A DNA stretch of 64,000 nt, from NCBI GenBank assembly GCA_041394145.1, contig JAWKIW010000013.1:62001-126000 (forward strand). Reading direction: 5' to 3'. How positions within the stretch are numbered: the first letter of the stretch is position 1; each line of letters opens with the position of its first letter. Shown piece after piece: positions 30,685 through 39,916 of the stretch. Origin of the DNA: JAWKIW01 sp041394145. GTDB taxonomy: Bacteria; Actinomycetota; Acidimicrobiia; Acidimicrobiales; Acidimicrobilacustridaceae. The notes under the pieces are model-generated. The model made no database searches and had not been told where the DNA came from. It saw only the letters and a program-made list of their open reading frames with translations. The translations under genes and the position numbers were made by a program.

Positions 30685-32145
30685 GTGATCGAGGGTCGTC
30701 GGTCACGTCACCGCTCGGAGCGCACGTCCCGCCGGCGCGCCCGGTGGGCCGTGGTCGCGGCCGCCGCGGTGCTGGCGAGCCCCGGCGCGGCGCTGGCCCA
30801 GGGCACCCCTGAGCAGACGACGCCGTCGAGCTCCACCTCGACCACCTCGTCCACGACCACCACCCCGCCGACGTCGCCCCCCACGACGCCGCCGACCACC
30901 CCGCCGACGACGGCGCCCGAGACCACCACGACCGCCCCCGGCGAGACGACGACCACCGCGCCGCCGGAGGAGTCGACGACCACCACGGCGCCGCCCGGCC
31001 CGGGCAGCCCACCGCCGTCGATCTCCAACGCCGAGATCGAGAAGCTGCGCTCGGGCGTCGACGGCCTGACCACCGACGAGCTGGCCCTGCTCGAGCGCTA
31101 CCTCGACACCCAGTCGAAGGTGAGCGAGGCGCAAAAGGAGCTGGTCCGCCTCAGCGACCAGCTCCAGAGCCTGAACAACGACCTGATCAAGGCCGTCAAC
31201 CAGGTGCGGGAGGCCAACGACCGCTTCTTGGACACCAAGCGGCGCCTCGAGGAGGCCCAGGCCCAGCTCGAGAGCCACCAGCAGCGCCTGCGCAACGCAG
31301 CCGTCGAGGCCTACATCGGTGGGGGCAAGGGGCTGTCGTCGGCCGCGGTCCTGCTCAAGGCCGTCAACGTCGACGACCTCACCAAGTCGAAGGTCTACGC
31401 CAACTCGGTGGCCGACGACGAGCGCGAGCTGATCGAGCGCTACACCCAGCTGAAGGACCAGGTCGAGCAGCTCAAGGCCGAGGCCGACACCGAGCGGGCG
31501 GCGGCCACCCGGGCCCGCGACGACGTGAGCGACCGCCAGGACGCGGTGCGCAAGCAGACCGAGCTGCAGAAGCTGGCCGCCCAGCAGCAGCAGCAGGTCC
31601 TCGCCGACCAGGTCCAGGTGATGCTCCAGATCGAGCTCAAGCGCGGGGACTACCTGGCCCGCATCGCCGCGCAGAGCCGGACCTCGGACTCGGTGGAGGG
31701 GATCCTGCGCAACGCCGAGGCCGGTCAGCCGCCCCCGCTCACCACCATCGGGATCTTCACCAACCCGGTGCCCGGAGCCCGGCTCACCTCGACGTACGGA
31801 CCGCGGGTCAGCCCGCTGTACGGCGCGTCGAGCAACCACCCGGGCATCGACCTCGCCATCGCCCAGGGCACCCCCATCGCCGCCCCGGCCGACGGCGTCG
31901 TGCTCATGTCCGAGTACTACGGGGGCTACGGCAACTGCACCATCATCGACCACGGCAACTCGATCGGGACGCTCTACGGGCACCAGGTCGCCACGCTGGT
32001 CAAGCCCGGCGACATCGTCACCAAGGGCCAGATCATCGGCTTGGTGGGCACCACCGGGTACAGCACCGGCCCGCACCTGCACTGGGAGGTGCGGATCCAG
32101 GGCCAGACCATCGACCCCATCCCGACGCTCGGGGCACCGCCGTGA
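30685..32145 (+). CDS. Coiled-coil M23 family peptidase, EnvC-like partner of FtsEX
   Basis: About 486 residues from GTG 30685, chosen because GGGGG precedes it and the signal peptide (WAVVAAAAVLASPGAALA) is then N-terminal; GTG 30640, overlapping ftsX, is the alternative. After the signal comes a ~75-residue Thr/Pro/Ser linker, then ~220 residues of heptad-rich coiled coil (for example LVRLSDQLQSLNNDLIKAVN), then a LytM/M23 domain. The metal motifs are NHPGIDLAIAQGTPIAAPAD (H-x3-D) and HLHWEVR. This layout resembles EnvC and NlpD. It is probably the hydrolase or activator driven by FtsEX. Confidence 0.88.
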   Translation: MIEGRRSRHRSERTSRRRARWAVVAAAAVLASPGAALAQGTPEQTTPSSSTSTTSSTTTTPPTSPPTTPPTTPPTTAPETTTTAPGETTTTAPPEESTTTTAPPGPGSPPPSISNAEIEKLRSGVDGLTTDELALLERYLDTQSKVSEAQKELVRLSDQLQSLNNDLIKAVNQVREANDRFLDTKRRLEEAQAQLESHQQRLRNAAVEAYIGGGKGLSSAAVLLKAVNVDDLTKSKVYANSVADDERELIERYTQLKDQVEQLKAEADTERAAATRARDDVSDRQDAVRKQTELQKLAAQQQQQVLADQVQVMLQIELKRGDYLARIAAQSRTSDSVEGILRNAEAGQPPPLTTIGIFTNPVPGARLTSTYGPRVSPLYGASSNHPGIDLAIAQGTPIAAPADGVVLMSEYYGGYGNCTIIDHGNSIGTLYGHQVATLVKPGDIVTKGQIIGLVGTTGYSTGPHLHWEVRIQGQTIDPIPTLGAPP

Positions 32146-33047
32146 CCCGGGCCGGGGCGGGCGGCGAGGCCTTCACCGAGATCGCCTACGAGGTCGACGA
32201 CGGGATCGCCACCATCACCCTCGACCGCCCCGACCGGCTCAACGCCTTCACCGTCACCATGCAGCGCGAGCTCGTCCGCGCCCTCGACCTCGTCGACGCC
32301 GACGACGACGTGCGGGCAGTGATCGTCACCGGGCGGGGTCGGGCGTTCTGCGCCGGTGCCGATCTGGGCTCGGGTGGTGACACGTTCGACGCCGACGCCC
32401 AGCGAGCGAAGCTCGACGACGCCGTCGCCACCGACGAGCCGGCCTACCCCCGTGACTTCGGCGGCCTGGTGAGCCTGCGGGTCTTCGCCTGCACCAAGCC
32501 GGTCATCGCCGCCGTCAACGGCCCGGCCGTGGGCATCGGCGCCACGATGACCCTGCCCATGGACATCCGCCTGGCGGCCGACACGGCGCGGTTCGGCTTC
32601 GTGTTCGCGGGCCGTGGCATCGTCCCCGAGGCGGCGTCGAGCTGGTTCCTGCCCCGCGTGGTCGGCATCTCCCGGGCCCTGGAGTGGTGCTACCGGGCCG
32701 ACGTGTTCCCCGCCAGCGAGGCGCTCGACGGCGGCCTGGTGCGGGCCCTGCATCCACCCGACGAGCTCCTGCCCGCTGCCCGGGCGCTGGCGACCGACAT
32801 CGCCGAGCACAGCGCGCCGGTGTCGGTCGCCCTGACCCGCCAGATGATGTGGCGGATGCTCGGCGCCGACCACCCCATGGCCGCCCACCGGGTCGACTCC
32901 CGGGGCATCTACTCCACGGGGCGGTCCGCCGACGCCCGGGAGGGCGTGACCTCGTTCCTCGCCAAGCGCACCCCGGTGTGGTCCGGACGGGTGAGCACCG
33001 ACCTGCCCGAGTGGTTCCCGTGGTGGGACGAGCCGGCCTACGAGTGA
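32142..33047 (+). CDS. Enoyl-CoA hydratase/isomerase family protein
   Basis: A 301-residue crotonase-fold protein starting at a GTG that overlaps the peptidase stop. Motifs: ITLDRPDRLNAFTVTMQREL, GRGRAFCAGADLGSGG (first oxyanion strand), AVNGPAVGIGATMTLPMDIR (second oxyanion Gly) and FGFVFAGRGIVPEAASSWFL with the Glu used in hydration. The C-terminal helices end with WFPWWDEPAYE. The family acts on acyl-CoA in beta-oxidation or related paths; the exact substrate is not clear. A Rieske protein gene follows. Confidence 0.88.
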   Translation: MTRAGAGGEAFTEIAYEVDDGIATITLDRPDRLNAFTVTMQRELVRALDLVDADDDVRAVIVTGRGRAFCAGADLGSGGDTFDADAQRAKLDDAVATDEPAYPRDFGGLVSLRVFACTKPVIAAVNGPAVGIGATMTLPMDIRLAADTARFGFVFAGRGIVPEAASSWFLPRVVGISRALEWCYRADVFPASEALDGGLVRALHPPDELLPAARALATDIAEHSAPVSVALTRQMMWRMLGADHPMAAHRVDSRGIYSTGRSADAREGVTSFLAKRTPVWSGRVSTDLPEWFPWWDEPAYE

Positions 33048-33060
33048 GCCGGCGCCGGCC

Positions 33061-33396
33061 ATGACCTGGGTCTCGCTGCTGCCGTCGGCCGAGGTCGGCC
33101 CGGGGGAGATCCGGGCCGTGGTGCCCGCCGGGCGCGAGGTCGTGGTGTGGCGGGCGGCCGACGGTCGCCTCTCGGTGTGCGATGCCCGTTGTCCGCACCA
33201 GTGGTCCCACCTGGAGGCCGAGGGCGTGGTGGACGGCGACGAGCTGGTCTGCACCGCCCACTTCTGGCGCTTCGACGTCGACGGCCACGGCACGAAGCTG
33301 AGCGTCAAGGGCCGCCGCGACGAGAAGGCCGACCTCATGACCTACCCCTGTCGCGAGTGCGACGGCGTGATCGAGGCCGATCTGCCCACCGACTGA
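33061..33396 (+). CDS. Rieske [2Fe-2S] domain protein
   Basis: A 111-residue stand-alone Rieske ferredoxin-like protein. Iron-sulfur ligands are C-x-H in DARCPHQWSHLEAEGVVDGD and C-x-x-H in LVCTAHFWRFD. In its class this supports electron transfer to oxygenases or reductases. A later CRECDG near the end is outside the usual cluster. It starts 13 bases after the enoyl-CoA hydratase and is likely in the same transcript. Confidence 0.88.
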   Translation: MTWVSLLPSAEVGPGEIRAVVPAGREVVVWRAADGRLSVCDARCPHQWSHLEAEGVVDGDELVCTAHFWRFDVDGHGTKLSVKGRRDEKADLMTYPCRECDGVIEADLPTD

Positions 33397-33526
33397 CCAC
33401 CGCGAGCGGCGCCGGCGCCCCGTCGGACGAACGCCCTGCACCGCCGCCGACTCGTCGGCAGGACCCTCTACCCTGGTGGGTGCCGCCCGCCGCCCGGCGG
33501 GCGCCGATGCGAGGAGCCGTCAGACG

Positions 33527-34375
33527 ATGATGCGGGCGAACCCCGTCCTGTCCGACAAGAACTTCCAGGAGAAGGCCGGCAGCGCCGGCTGGGTGGCCCC
33601 CGAGCAGGGTGCCGTCGACACCCAGACCGCAGCCATGGTGCGCCCGCCGCAGACGACGGGCCGCACGATGACGATCGGTGGCTCGCTGAGCGCCACCGGG
33701 GTGCTGATCGTCCTGCTGCTGATCTCGGCGGCGTTCGGCTGGTCGCAGGTCGACCAGAGCTTCGAGACCATCACCAACCCGAACGGCACCGTCACCGTCG
33801 TCAACAACTCGACCTTCCCGGGCTGGATCTGGATCGGCGCCATCGTCGGGCTGGTGCTCGGCCTGGTCACCGCCTTCGCCCCCAAGCTCGCCCGCTTCAC
33901 GGCGCCGCTGTACGCCCTCGGCTACGGCATGGTCCTCGGTGCCATCTCCGCCTTCTACAACGGCATGTGGAACGGCATCGTCGCCCAGGCGGTCCTCGTC
34001 ACGCTCGGCGTGATCGTGGTGATGTTCCTGCTGTACGCGTTCCGCATCATCAAGGTGACGCCGAGGCTGGTCATCGGCGTCATCGCGGCCACCGGCGGCG
34101 TGTTCCTCATGTACATGGTCGCCTGGATCGGCTCGCTGTTCGGTGCCGACTTCTACTTCTGGGACAACCCGTCGCCGCTCGGCATCGGCGTCAGCGTGCT
34201 CATCTGCGGGATCGCCGCCTTCAACCTGCTGCTCGACTTCGACTTCATCGAGCGGGCCAGCAAGGAGGGCTACCCGTCCTACATGGAGTGGTACGCGGCC
34301 TACGGGCTGACGGTCACCATCATCTGGCTGTACATCAACGTCCTGCGCCTGCTGGCGCTGCTCAACCAGCGCTGA
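33527..34375 (+). CDS. Bax inhibitor-1/YccA family membrane protein
   Basis: A 282-residue protein with about seven transmembrane helices after a ~45-residue cytoplasmic start (MMRANPVLSDKNFQEKAGS). The end contains LLDFDFIERASKEGYPSYME and WYAAYGLTVTIIWLYINVLR, characteristic of the actinobacterial Bax inhibitor-1/YccA group. Such proteins are proposed pH- or calcium-linked membrane leak channels and FtsH-interacting factors in other species. A TACCCT box at 33469-33474 and a GAGGAG ribosome binding site place it on its own promoter. Confidence 0.9.
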   Translation: MMRANPVLSDKNFQEKAGSAGWVAPEQGAVDTQTAAMVRPPQTTGRTMTIGGSLSATGVLIVLLLISAAFGWSQVDQSFETITNPNGTVTVVNNSTFPGWIWIGAIVGLVLGLVTAFAPKLARFTAPLYALGYGMVLGAISAFYNGMWNGIVAQAVLVTLGVIVVMFLLYAFRIIKVTPRLVIGVIAATGGVFLMYMVAWIGSLFGADFYFWDNPSPLGIGVSVLICGIAAFNLLLDFDFIERASKEGYPSYMEWYAAYGLTVTIIWLYINVLRLLALLNQR

Positions 34376-34415
34376 TCGCCGCGGCCCGACGGCGTCTCGA
34401 GGGTCGTCGACGGCG

Positions 34416-35858
34416 GTGACCGACGGGGGCGGGACCACCGCCGATCGCTGGTGGCGCCGGGCGACGTCGGCCGCCGACCGTCACGATCGCCGCCGGCGGG
34501 CGGCCCGCCGCGAGGCAGGCGGCGACGCGTGGCCGCGGGCCGCCGATCCCGGACCGGTGGCGTCGGCGGCGGCCGCTGCGAAGCTGGTGCTCATCGGCGT
34601 CGGCGGCGTGGCGGGCGCCCCGCTCGTGGGCTGGACGGCGGCCCGGAACAACCGGACCCTCACCGAGCTCGCCTGGCGGTACCCGGATCTGGTCGCCGAC
34701 GTCCTCGCCGGCCGTGCCAGCGGCCCGCCCTTCGAGCGCGTCGGCCGCGCCCCGGCCGCGGCGCGCTACGTGATCACCTCGGACCTGCACCGCGGCCCGG
34801 CCGGAGCCACCGACTGGCCGGGCCTGCAAGACGTCACCCGGCTGTACCTGGCGATGCTCGACTGGTACGGCGATCGGGGGTGGGGGCTCGTCGAGGACGG
34901 CGACGTCGAGGACTTCTGGATGGTCGGCGGCTCGACCTACGGCGTCGTCTACGAGCTCGCCCGCTGGGTGGGGCACGCCCGGCGGTCCCCGGCCGGTCGG
35001 CGGTTCCTGCGGGCCGTCCACGGCGAGCACCTCCGGCGCATCGTCGACCACAACGCCGAGGTCTACGACCGGATCGAGACGCGCTTCCACCGCCACGAGC
35101 GGTACCACCGCATCGTCGGCAACCACGACGACGCCTACCTCGACGAGGGCGTGGTCGACCTCCTGCGGCAGGTCCACCCCGGACTCGAGGTGCTCGACGC
35201 GCTCGTGCTCGAGGGGTCCGACGGCGGGGTGGGCCTCGTCACCCACGGCCACCACACCGACCCGTGGAACGCCCCGGGCCGGTCGGGGCTGGGCAAGCTC
35301 GGGACGTGGCTGGGCTCGACGGTCGCCGATGCCCCCTTCACGTCGGCCAACCCCGGCCTGCCCACCGCGGCGCAGACCCGCCGCCTCCTCGACGGCGCCC
35401 ACACCAGCGTGCTCACCGAGGTCTCGACCGTCTTCGGCGCCAACCGTGAGCTGTACAGCATGGACGAGGTGATCCTGCACGACGCGTGGCGTGAGCGCTT
35501 CGGCCCCGGCGGCCCCTGGCTCGTGCTCGGTCACACCCACCTGCCGCTGGTCGCCCCGGTCGACCCCCGGGGGCGGCGGTCCTGGGACCGCTACCTCAAC
35601 GCCGGGTGCGGTGTGTTCGACGGGATGGTGACCGCGGTGGAGTGGGACGGCGTCGGCGGCGTCGCCGGCGGTGATGCCGACGTGGCGCTGGTCGCGTGGC
35701 ACTGGGCCGACGACACCACGCCCGACGGTGCCGTCGTGGCCGAGATCGACGGTCGACCGGTCGCCCGGCGCCGGCTCCGACGGACGCCGGGCGGCGGGCA
35801 CGTCGCGCACCACGGTGCCGACGACCACGTCGAGGCGTCCGCGGTGCCACCGCGATGA
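34416..35858 (+). CDS. Calcineurin-like metallophosphoesterase
   Basis: A 480-residue protein. The first ~110 residues are basic and include a hydrophobic helix (VLIGVGGVAGAPLVGW). The catalytic part has YVITSDLHRGPAG (D-x-H), GDVEDFWMV, RIVGNHDDAY (G-N-H-D), VTHGHHTDPW and LVLGHTHLPL (G-H-x-H), the full set of dinuclear metal ligands. The substrate is unknown; UDP-diacylglucosamine hydrolases and other lipid phosphoesterases share this fold. GTG start; its stop overlaps the HAD gene ATG (ATGA). Confidence 0.85.
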   Translation: MTDGGGTTADRWWRRATSAADRHDRRRRAARREAGGDAWPRAADPGPVASAAAAAKLVLIGVGGVAGAPLVGWTAARNNRTLTELAWRYPDLVADVLAGRASGPPFERVGRAPAAARYVITSDLHRGPAGATDWPGLQDVTRLYLAMLDWYGDRGWGLVEDGDVEDFWMVGGSTYGVVYELARWVGHARRSPAGRRFLRAVHGEHLRRIVDHNAEVYDRIETRFHRHERYHRIVGNHDDAYLDEGVVDLLRQVHPGLEVLDALVLEGSDGGVGLVTHGHHTDPWNAPGRSGLGKLGTWLGSTVADAPFTSANPGLPTAAQTRRLLDGAHTSVLTEVSTVFGANRELYSMDEVILHDAWRERFGPGGPWLVLGHTHLPLVAPVDPRGRRSWDRYLNAGCGVFDGMVTAVEWDGVGGVAGGDADVALVAWHWADDTTPDGAVVAEIDGRPVARRRLRRTPGGGHVAHHGADDHVEASAVPPR

Positions 35859-36567
35859 GCGCCGGGCGCGCCGAGCGCCGGTCGGGGCCACCGTCGCCGC
35901 CCGCGGCGGTGCTGTTCGACCTCGACGGCACCCTCGTCGACCGGGAGCCGCTGATGCTCGAGTCGCTGCGGCGCGCCGCCGCCGACGCCGGCGCGCCCCT
36001 CGCCGCCGACGAGGCCGCCGACTACCTGGGTCGCGCCTGGCAGGACGTGTACGCCGGCCTCGCCATCGGTGACCGCACGGGCCTCGGCTTCGCCTCGTTC
36101 CTCGACCGGGTCGTCGCCTGGAGCGAGCGCCTGGTGGCCGATGGCCACCCGGTGCGGGTGCTGCCGGGTGGGCCGGCGCTGATCGAGCGGTTGGGCGCGG
36201 CGGGGGTCGCCGTGGGCGTGGTCACCGGCTCGCTGCGCCGCGAGGCCACGGCGGCGCTGGGGCTGGTCGGGGTGCTCGGTCGCCTCGACGTGTTCGTCCC
36301 CGCCGACGACTACGAGCGGGGCAAGCCGGCGCCCGATGCCTACCTGCTCGCCGCCGCCCGCCTGGGGGTCGAGCCCGCAGCTGCGTGGTGGTGGAGGACT
36401 CGGTGCCGGGCATCGCCGCCGGGCTGGCTGCGGGCATGTGGGTCGTCGCGACGGCGGCGGCCAACGCAGCGCCGGGCGACCCGTCGCACCAGGACCTGCG
36501 GGCCGCCCACGTCGTGCTGGCGGGCCTCGACGACCCGGGTGCGTGGGCCGCGGTGGGCGGTCCCTGA
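35855..36567 (+). CDS. HAD family hydrolase, frameshifted near 36380
   Basis: A HAD-superfamily phosphatase of ~237 residues. Motif I is FDLDGTLVD, motif II is VVTGSLRR, motif III is the Lys in GKPAPDAYLL and motif IV is VVVEDSVPGIAAG. The frame runs from ATG 35855 to ~36380. There one missing base (after EPAA) moves motif IV into another frame, which continues to 36567. It overlaps the preceding phosphoesterase by four bases. The many conserved residues on both sides point to a sequencing indel. Confidence 0.8.
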
Positions 36568-36615
36568 GCGACCCCGTCGGTGGGCGGGTGGGCGCTCGCC
36601 GCCCGCGCCGTCGGG

Positions 36616-37311
36616 TCAGCGCGGCGGGGCGGTCAGGTGCACGACGTACCACTCGCCGCGCCACGAGATCATCGACGACACCACGAAGCTCTTCTGCTGG
36701 CCGTTCACCGAGTAGCGGACCTTGGAGTTGAGCACCCGCCAGTACGGCAGCTTGTTGTTCTCGGTGCCGGGCTTCATCCACTGGGCGTTCGCCATGGGCA
36801 CGTCGATGCCCTCCAGCGTCGCCGCCGACGGGTCCTTGCCCAGCTGCTGGTGCAGGGCGTGGATCTCCCGTTCGTAGGTGCCCACCAGCCGGTTCTTCCA
36901 GTCGCCGTCGGGGTCCTTGATCGGCTTGACCTGGCGGTACGCGGTGAGCGGGAAGAAGAAGGGCAGCGCCGCCTCGGGGTCGTCCTCGACGATGCCGGTC
37001 CACAGCGCCTGCAGCCGTTCCTGGAAGGCCGGGCTGTCGACCGACGGCTTGTCCTCGGTCTGGGGGAGCGTGCCCGGGTCGACGGTGGTGGTCGGCGCCG
37101 GCACCGTGGTGGCGGTGGCCGGTGCGGCCTCCTCGCCGGCTGCCGGCGCGCCGTCGCTGCCCGCGGCCGGGGTGGTGGCCGCCTCGTCGCCGCGCCCGCA
37201 GGCGCCGGCGAGCAGCGCCGCCGACACGACGACGACGCCGCCGAGGCGACCGACGCGGTCGAGGAGGCCGTGACGTCCGGAGCGGCCGGACCGGGGAGCG
37301 GTGGGGGGCAC
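36616..37311 (-). CDS. Putative lipoprotein of unknown function
   Basis: A 231-residue protein whose signal ends in the lipobox LLAGAC, so it is probably lipid-anchored after cleavage before the Cys. An Ala/Thr/Pro-rich linker follows, then a ~150-residue folded domain (for example LTAYRQVKPIKDPDGDWKNR) and SFVVSSMISWRGEWYVVHL near the end, reminiscent of NTF2-like or SnoaL-like export domains. No enzyme motif is seen. The start is GTG, eight bases after a TAGCGT box. Convergent with the HAD gene. Confidence 0.7.
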   Translation of the reverse strand: MPPTAPRSGRSGRHGLLDRVGRLGGVVVVSAALLAGACGRGDEAATTPAAGSDGAPAAGEEAAPATATTVPAPTTTVDPGTLPQTEDKPSVDSPAFQERLQALWTGIVEDDPEAALPFFFPLTAYRQVKPIKDPDGDWKNRLVGTYEREIHALHQQLGKDPSAATLEGIDVPMANAQWMKPGTENNKLPYWRVLNSKVRYSVNGQQKSFVVSSMISWRGEWYVVHLTAPPR

Positions 37312-37319
37312 GGCGATGC

Positions 37320-37325
37320 ACGCTA
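37320..37325 (-). promoter_or_regulatory. -10 box TAGCGT of the lipoprotein gene
   Basis: TAGCGT on the minus strand ends eight bases before the GTG at 37311. Confidence 0.45.
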
Positions 37326-37383
37326 CCGGCGGCGGGGGCCGTGGCTACAGTCGCTCGCGCCACCCGGTCCCCGCGACGGGCGA

Positions 37384-37429
37384 TCTCGTCATGGATTCGG
37401 GGGCAGGAGCACGCAGATCCATGACGAGA
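37384..37429. repeat. Palindromic element, copy 2 of the interspersed repeat
   Basis: TCTCGTCATGGAT (37384-37396) and its complement ATCCATGACGAGA (37417-37429) are perfect 13-bp arms around a 20-base middle. The right half, GCACGCAGATCCATGAC, is identical to copy 1 at 16 kb, and both continue with (C/G)AGAACG and a G-rich end. The ATG within the right arm (37421) is in frame with the downstream glycosidase-like gene, so the element probably lies in its 5' leader. Confidence 0.7.
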
Positions 37430-39844
37430 ACGGCGTGGGGGGACGGCGGCGCCTTCGGGTGGTGGGACCGCGACGGGGCCACAGGGGTCGACGTGTTCCG
37501 CGTCGCGCCGTCGCTGCCCGATCCGGCGCTGGTCACGCCGCCGGGAGGGGCGAGCGCCTGCTGGCACCAGGTCGCCAACCGGGAGCTGACCGCGACCGCC
37601 ACGGTGGGCGGCGGCACCGGTGTGTGGACCGCCCGACGCGGCGTGGTCCGCCTGACCGGCGACCGCCGGGCCTGGGACGTCGACGGGCTCGTCGCCGCCT
37701 CCCTGACCGCGACCTGGGGGCCGGCCTTCGCCGAGTGGCAGGGCCGGACCCGCACCGGGGCCACCGTCGTGCGCCGGGTGGCGGCGCCGGCCGAGGACGT
37801 GGCCGCCCTGCGTGTCGACGTCGCCGTGCACCCGGCGGCCGACGGCGGCGGGCCGGCGTGGGTCGCCGAGGGCCTCGATCTCGCCCCGCTCCCGCTGCTC
37901 GTCGGTGGGCTGATGAGCCCCTGGACGGCGCCACCGGCCGGGGTGCGGGGCGCGGACCGGTTGGCGTGGTCGGCGCTGTTCGGGCTCGCTGCGGCGGCGC
38001 GGGCCGCCACCCACGCCGCCCGCCGGCTGCTGGCCCGAGGGCTCGTCGCCTCCGTCGATGCTCAGGACGGCGCGGTGGTGGTGCGGCCCCGCCGCCCCGC
38101 CCCGCCCGAGGCGCCGCCGCGCCAGGCCTGGTTCGACCGGTCCCTGCCCACGCTGGTCCTGGTCGCCGTGGGCGACGGCGGCGCGGTCGACCGCCCGACG
38201 GTCGTCGACCGCGCCGGTCGGTGGCCGTCCCTGCGCGTCCGGACCGATGCGGTCGAGCCCGACGCAGCCGGCGTGCGTCGCCTGGCGTTCGTCGTCGCCC
38301 TCGGTGCCGACGAGCGGGCGGCCCGCGCCACGGCGGAGGCCGCCGGTCGCACCGACGCCGACGCGCTGGCCCGGGCGTGGGGTGGGCTCGTGCGCCTCGA
38401 GCTGGACCGGCCGACTGCGCCGGGACGCCCGGCACCGGCGTCGCTGTCGGCTGCCGGTCCCGAGCCGTCCGCCGGCGCGCCTCCGCCCGGTGCCGGGCTC
38501 GCCGGCACCGAGCTCCTGGCGCTCACCCGGGAGGCCCCCTGGCACGCCGTGCACCTGGTCGGCGCCGAGCAGCCCGACGACTGGCTCGGGGTGCGCTACC
38601 CGGCCCAGGGCTCGGCCTACGGCTACGTGCACGGCCTGCAGGGCGCGCCCCGGGACTACGCCATCTCGGCGGTGCCCCTGACCTTCATCGACCCGCCCGC
38701 GGCTCGGCAGGCCCTGGTCGCGATGGCGCGCCTGACCCGGCCCAGCGGCGCGGTTGCCTACGCCCACACCGGCCGGGGCCGCACCACCTCGGGCGGCATC
38801 CACGACGCGCCCACCGACCTGCCGCTGTTCTGGATGTGGGCGCTCACCGAGTACGTCTGGGGGACCGGCGACCGGGCGTTCCTCGACGAGGAGCTGCCCT
38901 TCGACCCTCCCGCGGCGGGCCGGGCGACACCGAGGGAGCGGGTGCTCGTCGCGACTCGGTACCTGCGCGAGGAGGTCGGTGCCGGCCCCCACGGCCTGCT
39001 GCGGGTGGGCAGCGGGGACTGGGCCGACCCGATCTCGGCCATGGTCCGCGACCGGCGGGCCTTCCACCGCCACGGGGAGTCGGGCTTCAACACCGGCTTC
39101 GCCGCCTTCGTCCTGCCCCGGGCCGCCGACCTGGTGGCCGACACCCATCCCGCCGAGGCGGCGGCGCTGCGAGCCTGGGCCGGCGAGCTGTCGGCCGCCA
39201 TGGCCGCGGCGTGGAACGGCTCGTGGTTCCTGCGTGGCTTCGACGGGCGGGGCGCACCGGTCGGCGACCGGCACCTGTTCCTCGACGGGCAGGTCTGGTG
39301 CCTGATCGCTCAGGTCGGCAGCGAGGCCCAGCGGCGCCGCCTCGTGGCGGCGATCGCCGAGCGCAACGACCGGCCGTCCCCGGTGGGCGCCACCATCCTC
39401 GACCGTCCGCACCCGGTCCGGTTCGGGATGCTGGCGCCGGGCTGGGACTGCAACGGTGGGGTGTGGGCGGCGGTCAACGGGCTGCTGGCGTGGGGCTACG
39501 CCCGCCACGACCCGGTCCTGGCGTGGCGTGCCCTGCGCCAGCAGTCCCTCGCCGCCCACGCCCGGGCCTACCCCCACGTCTGGTACGGCATCTGGAGCGG
39601 GCCCGACGCCTGCAACGCCCACTTCGGCAGCCGTCCCGGCGAGACGTTCGTGCAGCCGGCCACGCCGATGACGGAGTTCCCGGTGATGAACAGCAACGCC
39701 CACGCCGGGCCGCTGCTCGCCCTGCTGCGCGTCTTGGGCCTGGAGACGGAGCCGTCGGGCGTGGTGGTGCGTCCGCAGCCGCCCGGCGCCCCGTCGTGGC
39801 GCATCGGCTGCGCCCTCGGCGAGTGGTCGTCGCCCGCAGGATGA
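37421..39844 (+). CDS. Glycoside hydrolase/phosphorylase-like protein with an (alpha/alpha)6 barrel
   Basis: About 807 residues from ATG 37421; in-frame ATGs at 37391 and 37316 would include the palindromic repeat and are less likely. The N-terminal half is beta-rich. The C-terminal half shows barrel signatures: GAPRDYAISAVPLTFIDPPA, TEYVWGTGDRAFLDEELPF, RVGSGDWADPIS, HGESGFNTGFAAFVLPR, HLFLDGQVWCLIAQVG and PGWDCNGGVWAAVNG. These resemble GH94 and related carbohydrate phosphorylases or debranching-type hydrolases. The substrate is not clear. A TACAGT box at 37346-37351 would make a ~60-base leader. Confidence 0.65.
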   Translation: MTRTAWGDGGAFGWWDRDGATGVDVFRVAPSLPDPALVTPPGGASACWHQVANRELTATATVGGGTGVWTARRGVVRLTGDRRAWDVDGLVAASLTATWGPAFAEWQGRTRTGATVVRRVAAPAEDVAALRVDVAVHPAADGGGPAWVAEGLDLAPLPLLVGGLMSPWTAPPAGVRGADRLAWSALFGLAAAARAATHAARRLLARGLVASVDAQDGAVVVRPRRPAPPEAPPRQAWFDRSLPTLVLVAVGDGGAVDRPTVVDRAGRWPSLRVRTDAVEPDAAGVRRLAFVVALGADERAARATAEAAGRTDADALARAWGGLVRLELDRPTAPGRPAPASLSAAGPEPSAGAPPPGAGLAGTELLALTREAPWHAVHLVGAEQPDDWLGVRYPAQGSAYGYVHGLQGAPRDYAISAVPLTFIDPPAARQALVAMARLTRPSGAVAYAHTGRGRTTSGGIHDAPTDLPLFWMWALTEYVWGTGDRAFLDEELPFDPPAAGRATPRERVLVATRYLREEVGAGPHGLLRVGSGDWADPISAMVRDRRAFHRHGESGFNTGFAAFVLPRAADLVADTHPAEAAALRAWAGELSAAMAAAWNGSWFLRGFDGRGAPVGDRHLFLDGQVWCLIAQVGSEAQRRRLVAAIAERNDRPSPVGATILDRPHPVRFGMLAPGWDCNGGVWAAVNGLLAWGYARHDPVLAWRALRQQSLAAHARAYPHVWYGIWSGPDACNAHFGSRPGETFVQPATPMTEFPVMNSNAHAGPLLALLRVLGLETEPSGVVVRPQPPGAPSWRIGCALGEWSSPAG

Positions 39845-39916
39845 CACCGGGCGGGATCGCGCCGGTCCGACCCCGTCGCCGGCCGGTCTGCCGGCGCCGA
39901 GCCGGGGCCGGGACGA

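Noticed and set aside
35591..39847. A 1,418-residue minus-strand open frame over the HAD and glycosidase-like genes
   Set aside because: Arg/Pro/Gly-rich antisense shadow; the sense strand encodes recognised families in the same region.
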